DNA from: Streptomyces sp. Z26
Lineage (GTDB): Bacteria; Actinomycetota; Actinomycetes; Streptomycetales; Streptomycetaceae
Length of the DNA stretch: 64,000 nt
Reading direction: 5' to 3'
NCBI RefSeq assembly: GCF_003665095.1
Contig: NZ_RCHV01000002.1
Span: forward strand, 1,683,501 to 1,747,500
The translations under genes and the position numbers were made by a program. Shown piece by piece: positions 22,019-30,210 of this stretch; position 1 is the stretch's first letter; each line of letters opens with the position of its first letter. The notes under the pieces are model-generated. The model saw nothing but the letters and a program-made list of their open reading frames with translations. It searched no databases and was not told where the DNA came from.

Positions 22019-22252
22019 TCAGGCCGTGGCGAAGGAGTAGAAACGCTTCAGCGTGCAGTGCTCGTCGAGCAGGCGACCGTAGATCGGCTCACCGTCCAGC
22101 TCGCGGTACGTCTCGATCGGGTCGCCCCTTATGATCAACGCCCGCGCGCAGTCCTCGCACCAGTACTGGAAGTCCGCGTTCACGGGCTCCATGTCGCGGA
22201 CGATGGGAGTGCCGCTGCCGCACCAGTCGCACTTCCTGCTGTGAGCACCCAT
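22019..22252 (-). CDS. Small Cys-pair hypothetical protein (77 aa), putative zinc binder
   Basis: A 77-residue protein with two CxxC pairs, CDWCGSGT near the N-terminus and CEDCARAL mid-protein, suggesting a treble-clef or ribbon zinc site, followed by IETYRELDGEPIYGRLLDEH. I recognise it only as a conserved-looking actinobacterial protein without known function. Start ATG 22252 lies 3 bp after the stop of the damaged zinc-ribbon reading frame, suggesting a former two-gene operon. It uses some rare codons (ATA, AGG in the IIRG segment). Confidence 0.8.
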   Translation of the reverse strand: MGAHSRKCDWCGSGTPIVRDMEPVNADFQYWCEDCARALIIRGDPIETYRELDGEPIYGRLLDEHCTLKRFYSFATA

Positions 22253-22255
22253 CAG

Positions 22256-22371
22256 TCAGCTCCAGGTGTGGCCACAGGCCGTGCACACGTAGGGAACTCC
22301 TCCATGTCGCCGAGGAACCGGGCGACCTCCGATGAACCGCAGGCGGGGCGCCGGAGAACCGTGGCAGGCAT
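22256..22371 (-). pseudogene. Frameshifted 38-residue zinc-ribbon protein (candidate)
   Basis: From ATG 22371, preceded by GGAG, one frame reads MPATVLRRPACGSSEVARFL then GDMEEFP. About there the sensible continuation switches frame to YVCTACGHTWS followed by TGA at 22256-22258. Joined by restoring one base near 22290, this gives a tiny ribbon protein with paired Cys motifs. The first pair reads RPAC, as if a CPAC motif had lost its first Cys by TGC to CGC. Total length 116 nt is one short of 39 codons. It could be a decayed gene, a sequencing error, or chance resemblance. Confidence 0.45.
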
Positions 22372-22554
22372 CGCTCCGCCCCTTCCGGCTCGCCCCGCCC
22401 CGTCCAGTCTTCCCGATTCTGCCATGTTCTTCCGTTCCGCAGCAGCCCCGGTCAGAGCCTCGCTCGGAGCTTCCGGCGAACGGGCGGAGGGGTGCCGGGG
22501 CGGGAACGGACCGGCGGCGGGGCGCGGCGGGGACGCGACGACCGCACAGCAGAA

Positions 22555-22581
22555 ATCCCGCCCCTGGGACAGGGACGGGAT
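22555..22581 (-). terminator. Intrinsic terminator after the second tRNA-Ala
   Basis: On the minus strand ATCCCGTCCCT (22581-22571) and AGGGGCGGGAT (22565-22555) form an 11-bp stem with one G-U pair and a 5-nt loop, followed by TTTCT. It starts 23 bp past the tRNA 3' end. Confidence 0.7.
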
Positions 22582-22603
22582 CGGTGGTGAAACGGAACCG
22601 GAG

Positions 22604-22676
22604 TGGAGCTAAGGAGATTCGAACTCCTGACCCCTTGCATGCCATGCAAGTGCTCTACCAACTGAGCTATAGCCCC
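22604..22676 (-). tRNA. tRNA-Ala (GGC anticodon), second copy
   Basis: Identical in sequence to the copy at 21708-21780: same acceptor stem, GGC anticodon loop, T arm and discriminator A, with no encoded CCA. It has its own promoter and terminator candidates, so the two copies are probably separate transcription units. Confidence 0.96.
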
Positions 22677-22696
22677 GGGTCGTGCGAACGGTCAGA

Positions 22697-22726
22697 AGCT
22701 TAACGGGTGCGGTGGCGGATTGAGAA
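22697..22726 (-). promoter_or_regulatory. Promoter of second tRNA-Ala
   Basis: On the minus strand a -35 TTCTCA (22726-22721) and -10 TAAGCT (22702-22697) are separated by 18 bp, placing transcription start roughly 10-15 bases before the tRNA 5' end at 22676. Confidence 0.55.
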
Positions 22727-22812
22727 ATCGCCCCGTCCGCACCCCGCCGACCGCCCCGGCCGACGCCCGTACGCACCGGCCGTCACCCGCCGACGTACAC
22801 CGCCAGTCGTCG

Positions 22813-23451
22813 TCAGTCGTCATCCCCGAGCACCGGTTCCGGCAGCGTCCCCGCGTTGTGCTCCAGCAGCCGCCAGCCGCGCGCGCCCTCGCCGAGGACG
22901 GACCAGCAGCAGTTGGAGAGACCGCCGAGCGCCTCCCACGTGCCGGGGTCCAGCCCCAGCAGCCGCCCGATGCTCGTACGGATCGTGCCGCCGTGGCTCA
23001 CCACGACGAGCGTGCCGTCCTCCGGCAGCTTCTCGACGCTCCGCTCGATCACCGGCGCCGCGCGGTCCGCGACCTCGGACTCCAGCTCGCCGCCGCCGCG
23101 CCGCACCGGCTCGCCGCGCTTCCAGGCGGCGTACTGCTCGCCGTACCGCTCGACGATCTCCTCGTGCGTCAGCCCCTGCCAGACGCCCGCGTACGTCTCC
23201 CGCAGGTTCTCGTCGTGGGTGACGCGGAGGCCGGTGACGGCGGCCAGTTCGGCGGCCGTGGCACGGGTGCGCAGCAGGTCGGAGGCGAGGATCGCGTCCG
23301 GCTTCAGCCCGGCCAGCAGCCGCGCCGCGCGCCGGGCCTGCGCCAGCCCGGTCTCGGTCAGCTCGATGTCCGTCGAGCCCTGGAAGCGGCGCTCCAGGTT
23401 CCACGCCGTCTGTCCGTGCCGCCACAGGACGACGCGGCGCCCGCGGCTCAC
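22813..23451 (-). CDS. Histidine phosphatase (phosphoglycerate mutase-like; GpgP-type candidate)
   Basis: A 212-residue cofactor-independent phosphatase of the histidine phosphatase superfamily. The catalytic RHG is in VLWRHGQTAWN, and the second catalytic His lies in VVSHGGTIR. Its place next to rsfS and nadD matches the mycobacterial locus where the equivalent gene encodes glucosyl-3-phosphoglycerate phosphatase (GpgP), so that activity is a reasonable but unproven guess. The start overlaps the rsfS stop by 4 bases, so it is translationally coupled as the last gene of the nadD operon. Confidence 0.88.
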   Translation of the reverse strand: MSRGRRVVLWRHGQTAWNLERRFQGSTDIELTETGLAQARRAARLLAGLKPDAILASDLLRTRATAAELAAVTGLRVTHDENLRETYAGVWQGLTHEEIVERYGEQYAAWKRGEPVRRGGGELESEVADRAAPVIERSVEKLPEDGTLVVVSHGGTIRTSIGRLLGLDPGTWEALGGLSNCCWSVLGEGARGWRLLEHNAGTLPEPVLGDDD

Positions 23452-23858
23452 TCCGCGTCCCCGGAGTGCGCGGCCCCCCGCCCCAGTGAGGCCTTCGCGT
23501 CGTCGGGCAGCTCGATCTGCGGGCAGTCCTTCCAGAGGCGCTCCAGCGCGTAGTACACCCGCTCCTCGCTGTGCTGGACGTGCACGACGATGTCGACGTA
23601 GTCGAGCAGCACCCAGCGGCCCTCGCGCTCGCCCTCGCGGCGGGCGGGCTTCGCGCCGTGCTCCTTCAGCAGGTGCTCCTCGATGGCGTCGACGATCGAC
23701 CGGACCTGCCGGTCGTTGGGCGCCGAGGCGAGCAGGAACGCGTCGGTCAGGGCGAGGACTTCGCTGACGTCGAACGCGACGATGTCGTGCGCGAGCTTGT
23801 CGGCGGCGGCCTGGGCGGCGGCTTCGACGAGCTCGAGGGAACGGTCCGTGGCTGTCAC
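23448..23858 (-). CDS. rsfS: Ribosome silencing factor RsfS
   Basis: A 136-residue RsfS/Iojap protein that binds L14 and blocks subunit joining in stationary phase. Family motifs: DIVAFDVSEVLALTDAFLLAS, NDRQVRSIVDAIEE, and GRWVLLDYVDIVVHVQ. Start GTG 23858 (VTATDRSLE) gives the usual family length. It lies 121 bp downstream of the LCP gene and overlaps the phosphatase gene by 4 bases. Confidence 0.94.
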   Translation of the reverse strand: MTATDRSLELVEAAAQAAADKLAHDIVAFDVSEVLALTDAFLLASAPNDRQVRSIVDAIEEHLLKEHGAKPARREGEREGRWVLLDYVDIVVHVQHSEERVYYALERLWKDCPQIELPDDAKASLGRGAAHSGDAE

Positions 23859-23979
23859 AGGCAGAGCTTTCGGTGGGAAGGGTCGGAAGGTCCGGGAGGT
23901 CCCGGACGGTGGAAGGGGCCGACCCGGACCGGCGGGTCCGGGCGGCGCACCCCAGGATCTCACGTACGGGCGCGGGCGC

Positions 23980-25818
23980 TCAGCCCTCGTAGTCCCCGCC
24001 GAGTTCCACCGTCACGTCCGCGTTGTCGGCGCCCTTCCCCTTCCGTACGGCGCTCTCCGCGAGCCCCAGCGTCTTGGCGACCTCCACGGCCTGCGTCTTG
24101 CGCGCCTCGTCCGCGTACGTCACCCGCGAGCCGCCGCCGCCCCCGCCCTGGCCGCCGTCGACGACGGTGAAGCCGCCGTTGACGAGTGCGACACGGGCCG
24201 CCTCCAGGTCGCCCCGGCCGCCCGCGCGGACGCTGACGGTGGGTGCGGCGCTCGGGTCGGAGTTCTTGACGGTGCCGCCGAGGATCTTCTTGGCGACGCT
24301 GTCGCTGGTGGTGCGGCTGAGGGTGCCGTTCGTCTCGACGGGCAGCACCTTCGTGTCGAAGGCGCCGTCCTTCGCGAGGGCCGAGAGGCCCGCGAGGGTC
24401 GCGCCGAGGGACTCCTCGGAGAGGGACGGGTCGAGGATCTGGCCGAGGGACTTCACGGTGTTGGTCGCGGAGGACCGGTCGCTGGACGTCTTCTGGAGCA
24501 CGGCCTCCATGACCTGCCCGAAGCGCGCCAACTGCTTCGCCTCGTCCTCACCGGTGGCGCCGTACGTCGCGTACGCCACGGCCGCGCGCCCGTCGAGGCT
24601 GCTGCCCTCGCCGCGGGTGACGACGGGCTTGTCGCCCTTCTTCGCGCCGGGCACGTCGGTGTCGGTGTCGAGGGTGATGCCGCCGACGGAGTCGACGAGG
24701 ATCTCCAGGTACGGGGTGTCCAGCCGCCAGGTGCCCTTGATCTGCGCGCCGAACAGCCGGTCCAGGGAGTCGCGGGTCGGGGTGGCGCCCTCGGACTCGA
24801 CGGACTTGCCGAGGGTGGTGGTCGCGCCGTCGGCGGTGGACACGGCGAGGGAGTTGGGCAGCAGGAGCGTGGTGCCCTGCTTCGCGGTGGCGTTGTCGAC
24901 GAGCAGTGCGGTGGAGCTGGCGTCGCTGTCGGTGGACAGCAGGTGGACGGCGAGCACGTCGCGCTTCTCGCCCGCGGCGGTCTTCCCGCCGTCGTCGCCG
25001 TCGTCGGAGCCGGGCAGCTTGCCCGCCTGCCAGAGGTAGCCGAGGCCGCCGACCACGGCGAGGACGAGGAGGACGACGAGCGCGCTCGTACGGTTCCGGC
25101 CGCGCCGCTTGGCCTCCTCGCGCCGTTCGGTGCGGCTCTCGCTGAACTTGAGCCAGTCGATGACGTCCTCGGAGTCGTCGGCCTCCTCCTCGACGAACGA
25201 GAACTGCTCGGTCTGGTAGCCGCCTTCGGGCTCCCGCTCCGCCGCGGGCGGCTCCGCCTGCCGCGGTACGCGCCCGCCGGTGTCGGCGGCGGGGCCGTAC
25301 GGGTCGTACCCGGGGTCCGGCGCGTACGGGTCCGGTGCGTGCGGGTCCGGTGCGTGCGGGTCGGGTGCGTGCGGGGCCTGGACCGGCTGCTGGTGGCCGC
25401 TGTCGGTGGCCGGGCCGTACGGGTCGTAGCCGTACGGCTGCTGCCGCGGCAGCCGGCCCGTGTGCCCGACGTCCGCCGGGTCGGCGTAGCCGGTGGTCGG
25501 GTCGGCGTAGCCGGTCTGCCCCTGGTACGCGCCGTGGCCGGACTGGGAGCCGTAGGGGTCGTACGGGTCGTAGCCGCCGCCGTACGTCCCGCCCTGGTAG
25601 TCGCCCTGGTAGGCGTCCTGGACGGGCTGCTGGTGGCCGCTGTCGGTGGCCGGACCGTACGGGTCGTAGCCGTACGGCTGTTGCTGCTGTTGCTGACCGG
25701 TGTGCTGTTGCTGGTGCGCCTGCTGCGGGTCCTGCTCGTACACGGGGCGGCCGTACTCGTCGTAGCCGAGGACCCGGGGCTGCCGCCCGTACGGGTCGTA
25801 GCCGTAGCCGTCTGTCAC
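23980..25818 (-). CDS. LCP (LytR-CpsA-Psr) family protein with LytR C-terminal domain
   Basis: A 612-residue protein. A Tyr/Gln/Pro/Asp-rich cytoplasmic tail (about 1-190) built from repeats leads to a TM helix near 245-262. An LCP domain follows (about 270-480: [42 protein letters not shown]), then a LytR_C domain (about 520-612, [20 protein letters not shown]). LCP enzymes attach glycopolymers to peptidoglycan. The segment usually reading IPRD is LPNS here and the usual YVRxR region reads YATYGA, so key arginines may be absent. The S. coelicolor gene in this position, PdtA, has been described as a polydiglycosylphosphate transferase. Its start overlaps the nadD stop by 4 bases. Confidence 0.88.
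   Translation of the reverse strand: MTDGYGYDPYGRQPRVLGYDEYGRPVYEQDPQQAHQQQHTGQQQQQQPYGYDPYGPATDSGHQQPVQDAYQGDYQGGTYGGGYDPYDPYGSQSGHGAYQGQTGYADPTTGYADPADVGHTGRLPRQQPYGYDPYGPATDSGHQQPVQAPHAPDPHAPDPHAPDPYAPDPGYDPYGPAADTGGRVPRQAEPPAAEREPEGGYQTEQFSFVEEEADDSEDVIDWLKFSESRTERREEAKRRGRNRTSALVVLLVLAVVGGLGYLWQAGKLPGSDDGDDGGKTAAGEKRDVLAVHLLSTDSDASSTALLVDNATAKQGTTLLLPNSLAVSTADGATTTLGKSVESEGATPTRDSLDRLFGAQIKGTWRLDTPYLEILVDSVGGITLDTDTDVPGAKKGDKPVVTRGEGSSLDGRAAVAYATYGATGEDEAKQLARFGQVMEAVLQKTSSDRSSATNTVKSLGQILDPSLSEESLGATLAGLSALAKDGAFDTKVLPVETNGTLSRTTSDSVAKKILGGTVKNSDPSAAPTVSVRAGGRGDLEAARVALVNGGFTVVDGGQGGGGGGSRVTYADEARKTQAVEVAKTLGLAESAVRKGKGADNADVTVELGGDYEG
25315..25374 (-). repeat. Four 15-bp units encoding PDPHA-type repeats
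   Basis: Four consecutive 15-base units (GTCCGGTGCGTGCGG and variants) at 25315-25329, 25330-25344, 25345-25359 and 25360-25374 encode Ala/Pro/Asp/His pentapeptides in the LCP tail. The second and third units are identical. Confidence 0.85.
25381..25680 (-). repeat. 60-bp near-perfect direct repeat in the LCP tail
   Basis: The 60 bases at 25381-25440 recur at 25621-25680 with two mismatches, exactly 240 bp (80 codons) apart. A degenerate third copy lies around 25276-25312. Each encodes a [23 protein letters not shown] module. Confidence 0.85.
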
Positions 25819-26450
25819 GTGCGCGCCCCCACTTCCGCCCCGTTCCGGTACAGCTGCCGCTTGCTGATGTAGCGCACGACGCCGTCGGGCACCAGGTACC
25901 AGACCGGATCGTCGCGTTCCACCCTCGCACGGCAGTCCGTCGAGGAGATGGCCAGCGCGGGGACCTCCACGAGGGAGACCCCGCCGTCCGGCAGCCCCGG
26001 GTCCGCCAGCGGGTGGCCGGGCCGGGTGACACCGATGAAGTGCGCGAGGGAGAACAGCTCCTCCGCGTCCCGCCAGGTCAGGATCTGGGCGAGGGCGTCG
26101 GCGCCGGTGATAAAGAAGAGGTCCGCGTCCTCGTGCTCGGCCCGCAGGTCGCGCAGGGTGTCGATGGTGTACGTGCGGCCGCCGCGTTCGATGTCGCTGC
26201 GGCTCACGGAGAACTGCGGGTTGGACGCCGTCGCGATGACGGTCATCAGATAGCGGTCCTCCGCCGGGGACACCTGCTGGTGACTCTTCTGCCACGGCTC
26301 GCCCGTCGGCACGAACACCACCTCGTCGAGGTGGAACCGTGCGGCGACCTCGCTCGCCGCGACCAGGTGACCGTGGTGGACGGGGTCGAAGGTGCCGCCC
26401 ATCACGCCCAGTCGGCGCCTGGCGGTAGCGGGCACTGCGTCCTCTTCCAT
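25815..26450 (-). CDS. nadD: Nicotinate-nucleotide adenylyltransferase
   Basis: A 211-residue nucleotidyltransferase of NAD synthesis (NaMN to NaAD). The nucleotide-binding motif is [11 protein letters not shown], and the C-terminal ISSTDCRAR motif matches the ISSTxxR signature. ATG 26450 ([12 protein letters not shown]) is used. First gene of a likely operon nadD - LCP - rsfS - phosphatase, with 4-base overlaps at the first and last junctions. Confidence 0.95.
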   Translation of the reverse strand: MEEDAVPATARRRLGVMGGTFDPVHHGHLVAASEVAARFHLDEVVFVPTGEPWQKSHQQVSPAEDRYLMTVIATASNPQFSVSRSDIERGGRTYTIDTLRDLRAEHEDADLFFITGADALAQILTWRDAEELFSLAHFIGVTRPGHPLADPGLPDGGVSLVEVPALAISSTDCRARVERDDPVWYLVPDGVVRYISKRQLYRNGAEVGART

Positions 26451-26494
26451 GCGTGCCGACCTTAGCCGCTGCGAGCGCGCGCCGGAGGCGGCGC

Positions 26495-26665
26495 TCAGCG
26501 GTCCCGGTTGAAGCGGGTGGTGATCCACAGGAGCAGGAACAGGGCGAGCAGCGTGCCGCCGCCGATGACGTACGCGCTGAGGCTTTCGTACGCGCCGCCG
26601 TGTTCTTCGCCGCCGCCGGAGGCGACGGTGACGAGGGTGTCGTGCACGGAGCTGGTCGGAGTCAT
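26495..26665 (-). CDS. Small single-pass membrane protein (56 aa)
   Basis: [18 protein letters not shown] begins a 56-residue protein. A polar, Gly/Glu-rich N-terminus precedes one TM helix (around residues 33-49, [18 protein letters not shown]), and it ends in a short basic tail (RFNRDR). It sits 44 bp upstream of nadD on the same strand, so probably heads the nadD operon. I recall a similar short membrane protein beside nadD in other streptomycetes; function unknown. Confidence 0.8.
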   Translation of the reverse strand: MTPTSSVHDTLVTVASGGGEEHGGAYESLSAYVIGGGTLLALFLLLWITTRFNRDR

Positions 26666-26988
26666 CGTCGGCTGAACCTATCCAGGAGGAAGCGGGCAGG
26701 GACCTGTCCGCGACATCGTATGCGGGCCGTCCGCGCGTGCTCACGCCGACCGTGCGCTGACGCGCGCGCAGGGCGTACGCGGTGGGCGCGGGCTCGGCGC
26801 GGGCGACCGCCCCGGTGTCCCGGTCGGGCGCGCAGCCGCACGTGCCGGGCGTCCTCGCCGACGTGCCCGGCCGCGTCGACCCGGCGCAGCCCCCTCGTCC
26901 CCGATTGTCCCGGCTTGGGAACGGTCCGCCGTGCCGGTCCGTTGCACCCTCTAGGCTGGGCGATCCATCCGACGAGGGGGAGCAGGAC
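26666..26988. other. Divergent intergenic region between nadD operon and M48 protease
   Basis: These 323 bp hold no convincing coding sequence. A TAGGCT hexamer at 26952-26957 is a possible -10 for the protease gene, without a clear -35. The leftward promoter for the small membrane protein gene must also lie here, but I cannot place it. Confidence 0.35.
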
Positions 26989-28101
26989 ATGACAAACAGT
27001 ACGGACGGCACCGAGCGCCTCCCCGGTCGCGACCGGCGCCGCTTCCCCGGGATCTCCTCCCGGGCGTACGAGCACCCGGCCGACCGGTCCGCCCTGGTGG
27101 CGCTGCGCAAGCTCACCGGGTTCGACACCGTGTTCAAGGCGCTCAGCGGGCTGCTGCCGGAGCGCAGTCTGCGCCTGCTCTTCCTCTCCGACTCGGTGCG
27201 CGTGGGCGACGAGCAGTTCGCGCACCTGCACGCGATGCTGCGCGACGCCTGTTACATCCTGGACCTGGAGAAGGTCCCGCCGATGTACGTCACGCAGGAC
27301 CCGAAGCCGAACGCGATGTGCATCGGCCTGGACGAGCCGATCATCGTGGTCACCACCGGCCTCGTGGAGCTGCTCGACGAGGAGGAGATGCGGGCCGTCG
27401 TCGGGCACGAGGTGGGGCACGCGCTCTCGGGCCACGCGGTGTACCGCACGATCCTGCTGTTCCTCACCAACCTCGCGCTGAAGGTCGCCTGGATCCCCCT
27501 GGGGAACGTGGCGATCATGGCCATCGTCACCGCGCTCCGCGAGTGGTTCCGCAAGTCGGAGCTGTCGGCCGACCGTGCCGGGCTGCTCGTCGGGCAGGAC
27601 CTCCAGGCGTCGATGCGCGGCCTGATGAAGCTGGCCGGGGGGAACCATCTGCACGAGATGAACGTGGACGCGTTCCTCAAGCAGGCCGAGGAGTACGAGG
27701 CGGGCGGCGACCTCCGGGACTCCGTCCTGAAGATCATGAACGTGCTGCCGCGCACCCACCCCTTCACCACCGTCCGCGCCGCCGAGCTGCGCACCTGGGC
27801 GGCCAGCCGCGACCACCAGCGGATCATGGAGGGGCACTACGACCGGCGTGAGGACGACAAGACCTCGTCGGTCACGGACTCGTTCAAGCAGTCCGCCAGC
27901 CACTACGGCGAGTCGATGAAGAACAGCAAGGACCCGCTGGCGACGCTCGTCCGGGACATCGCGGGCGGCGCGGGCGACCTCGGCGGCAAGCTCCGCGACA
28001 CGTTCACCGGCGGCAACCGCGGGAGCGGTGGCAGCGGCGGGGCGAACGGCGGCGGGGAAGGCAACGGGAACGGCGGCGGGGCCAGGCCCGGCGCCGAGTA
28101 G
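26989..28101 (+). CDS. M48 family zinc metallopeptidase (membrane-associated)
   Basis: A 370-residue protease. The zinc site is HEVGH (in [13 protein letters not shown], around residue 140) with the third ligand Glu likely in the SELSADRAG segment. A hydrophobic region after the zinc motif ([13 protein letters not shown] and [12 protein letters not shown]) suggests a membrane hairpin as in HtpX-type enzymes. The C-terminus is a Gly/Asn-rich low-complexity tail. ATG 26989 follows an AGGA-containing site. It stands alone between the nadD operon and a convergent membrane protein gene; its role is probably membrane protein quality control (inference). Confidence 0.88.
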   Translation: MTNSTDGTERLPGRDRRRFPGISSRAYEHPADRSALVALRKLTGFDTVFKALSGLLPERSLRLLFLSDSVRVGDEQFAHLHAMLRDACYILDLEKVPPMYVTQDPKPNAMCIGLDEPIIVVTTGLVELLDEEEMRAVVGHEVGHALSGHAVYRTILLFLTNLALKVAWIPLGNVAIMAIVTALREWFRKSELSADRAGLLVGQDLQASMRGLMKLAGGNHLHEMNVDAFLKQAEEYEAGGDLRDSVLKIMNVLPRTHPFTTVRAAELRTWAASRDHQRIMEGHYDRREDDKTSSVTDSFKQSASHYGESMKNSKDPLATLVRDIAGGAGDLGGKLRDTFTGGNRGSGGSGGANGGGEGNGNGGGARPGAE

Positions 28102-28151
28102 GCGTCGGCCGGGGTTCGGAAGCCTCGCCGCCGGCCACCCTCAGCCGCGCG

Positions 28152-29273
28152 TCACCGGCCGGTGGGGCGCGGCTGCGCCGAGTCGGACAGGACGCCGCAG
28201 AGCGAGGCCCGGGACCGGTCCCGGGCGTACGGGTCCGTCCCGGCGGGCCCGTCGTCCTCCGCCCGCTGCCCCGCCAGCAGCGGTGTCAGCGCCCGCGCCG
28301 AGTCGGCGGTGCAGGCCGTCGGCCCGGCCCGTACGGCGGACTGCGCGACCTGGAGCTGGTGGTCCCGCAGGTCGTCGCGCCCGAAGTGGAACCGCATCTC
28401 GCGGCGCACGGTGAACAGCGACGCGCCCTTCTCGGCCTCCGCCCCCTTCCCCGCGCTGGCGGGGCGCAGCGCGTAGACGAAGACGTGGTCCGCGGTGACC
28501 TCCAGCAGGTTGGGGCCGACCTCCTGGACGGTGAGGCTGCCGTTGACGCGTACGTCCCGGTCGGCGAGCGCGACCCGCGCCGGGTCGAAGCGCACCATCC
28601 AGCCGGTCGCCGCGTGCCGCCCGTCGTCGCGGGGCCGCTCCAGGCTCCGGTCGAACTGCTCCAGCTGCGCCGGGTCGAGGAGGATGCGCACGGACCGGGA
28701 CGCGTTCCCCAGCAGCACCTCCGGGTCCAGGGAGCTGGCCACCACGTAGTCCTTGGCGCCGGTGAGCGCCGCCAGGACCTGGCTCTCCGAGAAATGGTCG
28801 CTGCCGTGCGCGTCGGGCAGGGTGACGCCGTCGGCGCCGGTCCGGAACTGGGCCGCCGGACTGTGCTCGAACAGGTCCTCCGGCGTCGACCCGGGCACCT
28901 CGCCGCGCGGCGCGAGCGGCAGCGTGGTGACCCGCATCGGCTCGACGGCGCGCTGGGCGGCGCCCGGGTACGGGTTCTGGAGGCCCATGTAGACGGCGGT
29001 GGCGAACGCGACGACGATCAGCAGCACCAGTACGACGCCCTGCCGGGAGGCGCCCGCCGCACCGACGGCGCCGAGGCCCTTGCCGCCGACGCGGGCGGGT
29101 CGGGTGCGTACGGCGGCGTGCTCCTCGTCGTCCATCCGCTCCTGCGCGGAGAACTCCTGGAGCCGCGCGGCCTCGACGAACGACTCGTCGAAGACGAGCG
29201 CGCCGTAGTCCTCGTCACCGCCTCCCGGGCTGCCGTCCGGCGGTCCCTGGGGAGGTTCTTCACGCCCGGCCAT
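28152..29273 (-). CDS. Single-pass membrane protein with N-terminal FDExFVxAA motif
   Basis: A 373-residue protein: an acidic cytoplasmic N-terminus carrying YGALVFDESFVEAARLQE, a TM helix near residues 78-96 (GVVLVLLIVVAFATAVYMGL), and a long extracytoplasmic domain of about 270 residues with mixed alpha/beta character. I do not recognise the extracellular domain. The N-terminal motif is shared with the next upstream gene (29452-30111), so the two proteins are probably related by duplication or bind the same cytoplasmic partner (inference). It is transcribed with that gene. Confidence 0.8.
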   Translation of the reverse strand: MAGREEPPQGPPDGSPGGGDEDYGALVFDESFVEAARLQEFSAQERMDDEEHAAVRTRPARVGGKGLGAVGAAGASRQGVVLVLLIVVAFATAVYMGLQNPYPGAAQRAVEPMRVTTLPLAPRGEVPGSTPEDLFEHSPAAQFRTGADGVTLPDAHGSDHFSESQVLAALTGAKDYVVASSLDPEVLLGNASRSVRILLDPAQLEQFDRSLERPRDDGRHAATGWMVRFDPARVALADRDVRVNGSLTVQEVGPNLLEVTADHVFVYALRPASAGKGAEAEKGASLFTVRREMRFHFGRDDLRDHQLQVAQSAVRAGPTACTADSARALTPLLAGQRAEDDGPAGTDPYARDRSRASLCGVLSDSAQPRPTGR

Positions 29274-29451
29274 AAGGACAGAGTAGGTCCGCGGGCACGC
29301 TCGTAAACGCGGTGGTGCGGTTCAACTTCGCGGGGTGGCAGCACGGTTCACGTCGGCGGCCCGGTCCCGGGGCGACGCCGGGGCCCTCGCGACCCGCGGT
29401 CACGGGCCCGCCGCGGAACGCGTCCGGGACGCGGCCCGCCGCCGACCAGGC

Positions 29452-30111
29452 TCAGCCCGCTCCGGCGCCCGCGTCCGCCCCGTCCGACGCGGACGGCGGG
29501 TCCGCCGGGGAGACCCGCTCCCGGTCCTCGGGTGAGGCGCCGACCCCGCTGGTCGCGGGCGGCGGCGAGGGCTCCTGGCGCCCGCCGGACGCGCCGCGGT
29601 ACACCGCGGAGAACGCCATCGCCACCACCCCGATGCCCATCACCACGGCGAGCACCCAGGCCACCGGCCGCTGCCAGCGGGCGTGCCCGCGGTAGGGCGG
29701 CGGGGGGCCGTCGTGCGGGCCGTAGGCGTAGCCGAAGTCGGCGCCGTGCTCGTACGCCGGGTCGTGGTCGTAGGGGTCGGCGTGGCCGGTCAGGTAGTCG
29801 TCGTACTCGCCGTAGGTGATGCGGCGGCGGCCCGGCCCGCCGAAGCCCTCGGGGGCGTCGGGGTCGAACTCGCCGTCGGCGCCCGGCCCGTAGCCGAACC
29901 GATCGTCGTGCGGACGGCCCGGCTCGGTCTCGGCATGGGACTGCGCGGCGGCCAGTATCCGTTCGGCCGCGGTCGGTTCGTGCACCTCGGCTGCCCGCAC
30001 GAAGCGCTCGTCGAAGACCACGGAGGCGAACTCGTCGTCCGCGCCCCCGTGGTGGCGGTCGTCGGGCTCCTCACCGTCCGGGAACGGCTGGCCCCCCACT
30101 TCGTCCGGCAC
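29452..30111 (-). CDS. Short single-pass membrane protein, motif-sharing partner
   Basis: A 219-residue protein. The N-terminal segment FASVVFDERFVRAAEVHE matches the motif of the downstream gene product. A Tyr/Asp/Gly-rich linker precedes a TM helix near residues 150-170 (VAWVLAVVMGIGVVAMAFSAVY), and a short low-complexity tail (about 48 residues) lies outside. Unlike its neighbour it has no sizeable extracellular domain. GTG 30111 is the only plausible start. No family assignment. Confidence 0.78.
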   Translation of the reverse strand: MPDEVGGQPFPDGEEPDDRHHGGADDEFASVVFDERFVRAAEVHEPTAAERILAAAQSHAETEPGRPHDDRFGYGPGADGEFDPDAPEGFGGPGRRRITYGEYDDYLTGHADPYDHDPAYEHGADFGYAYGPHDGPPPPYRGHARWQRPVAWVLAVVMGIGVVAMAFSAVYRGASGGRQEPSPPPATSGVGASPEDRERVSPADPPSASDGADAGAGAG

Positions 30112-30210
30112 GCGCCCCAGCGTAGTCCGACACGGTCGATTTGGGCAGGGAGAGCCGAAATCATTCCGTGATGCGAGACGCGGCGGCGGCTCCCCCGGCC
30201 CGCGCGGCGG

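Noticed and set aside
25315..25680. Possible CRISPR or satellite array
   Set aside because: The repeats are in phase with the LCP reading frame and encode protein modules; there are no unique spacers of constant length.
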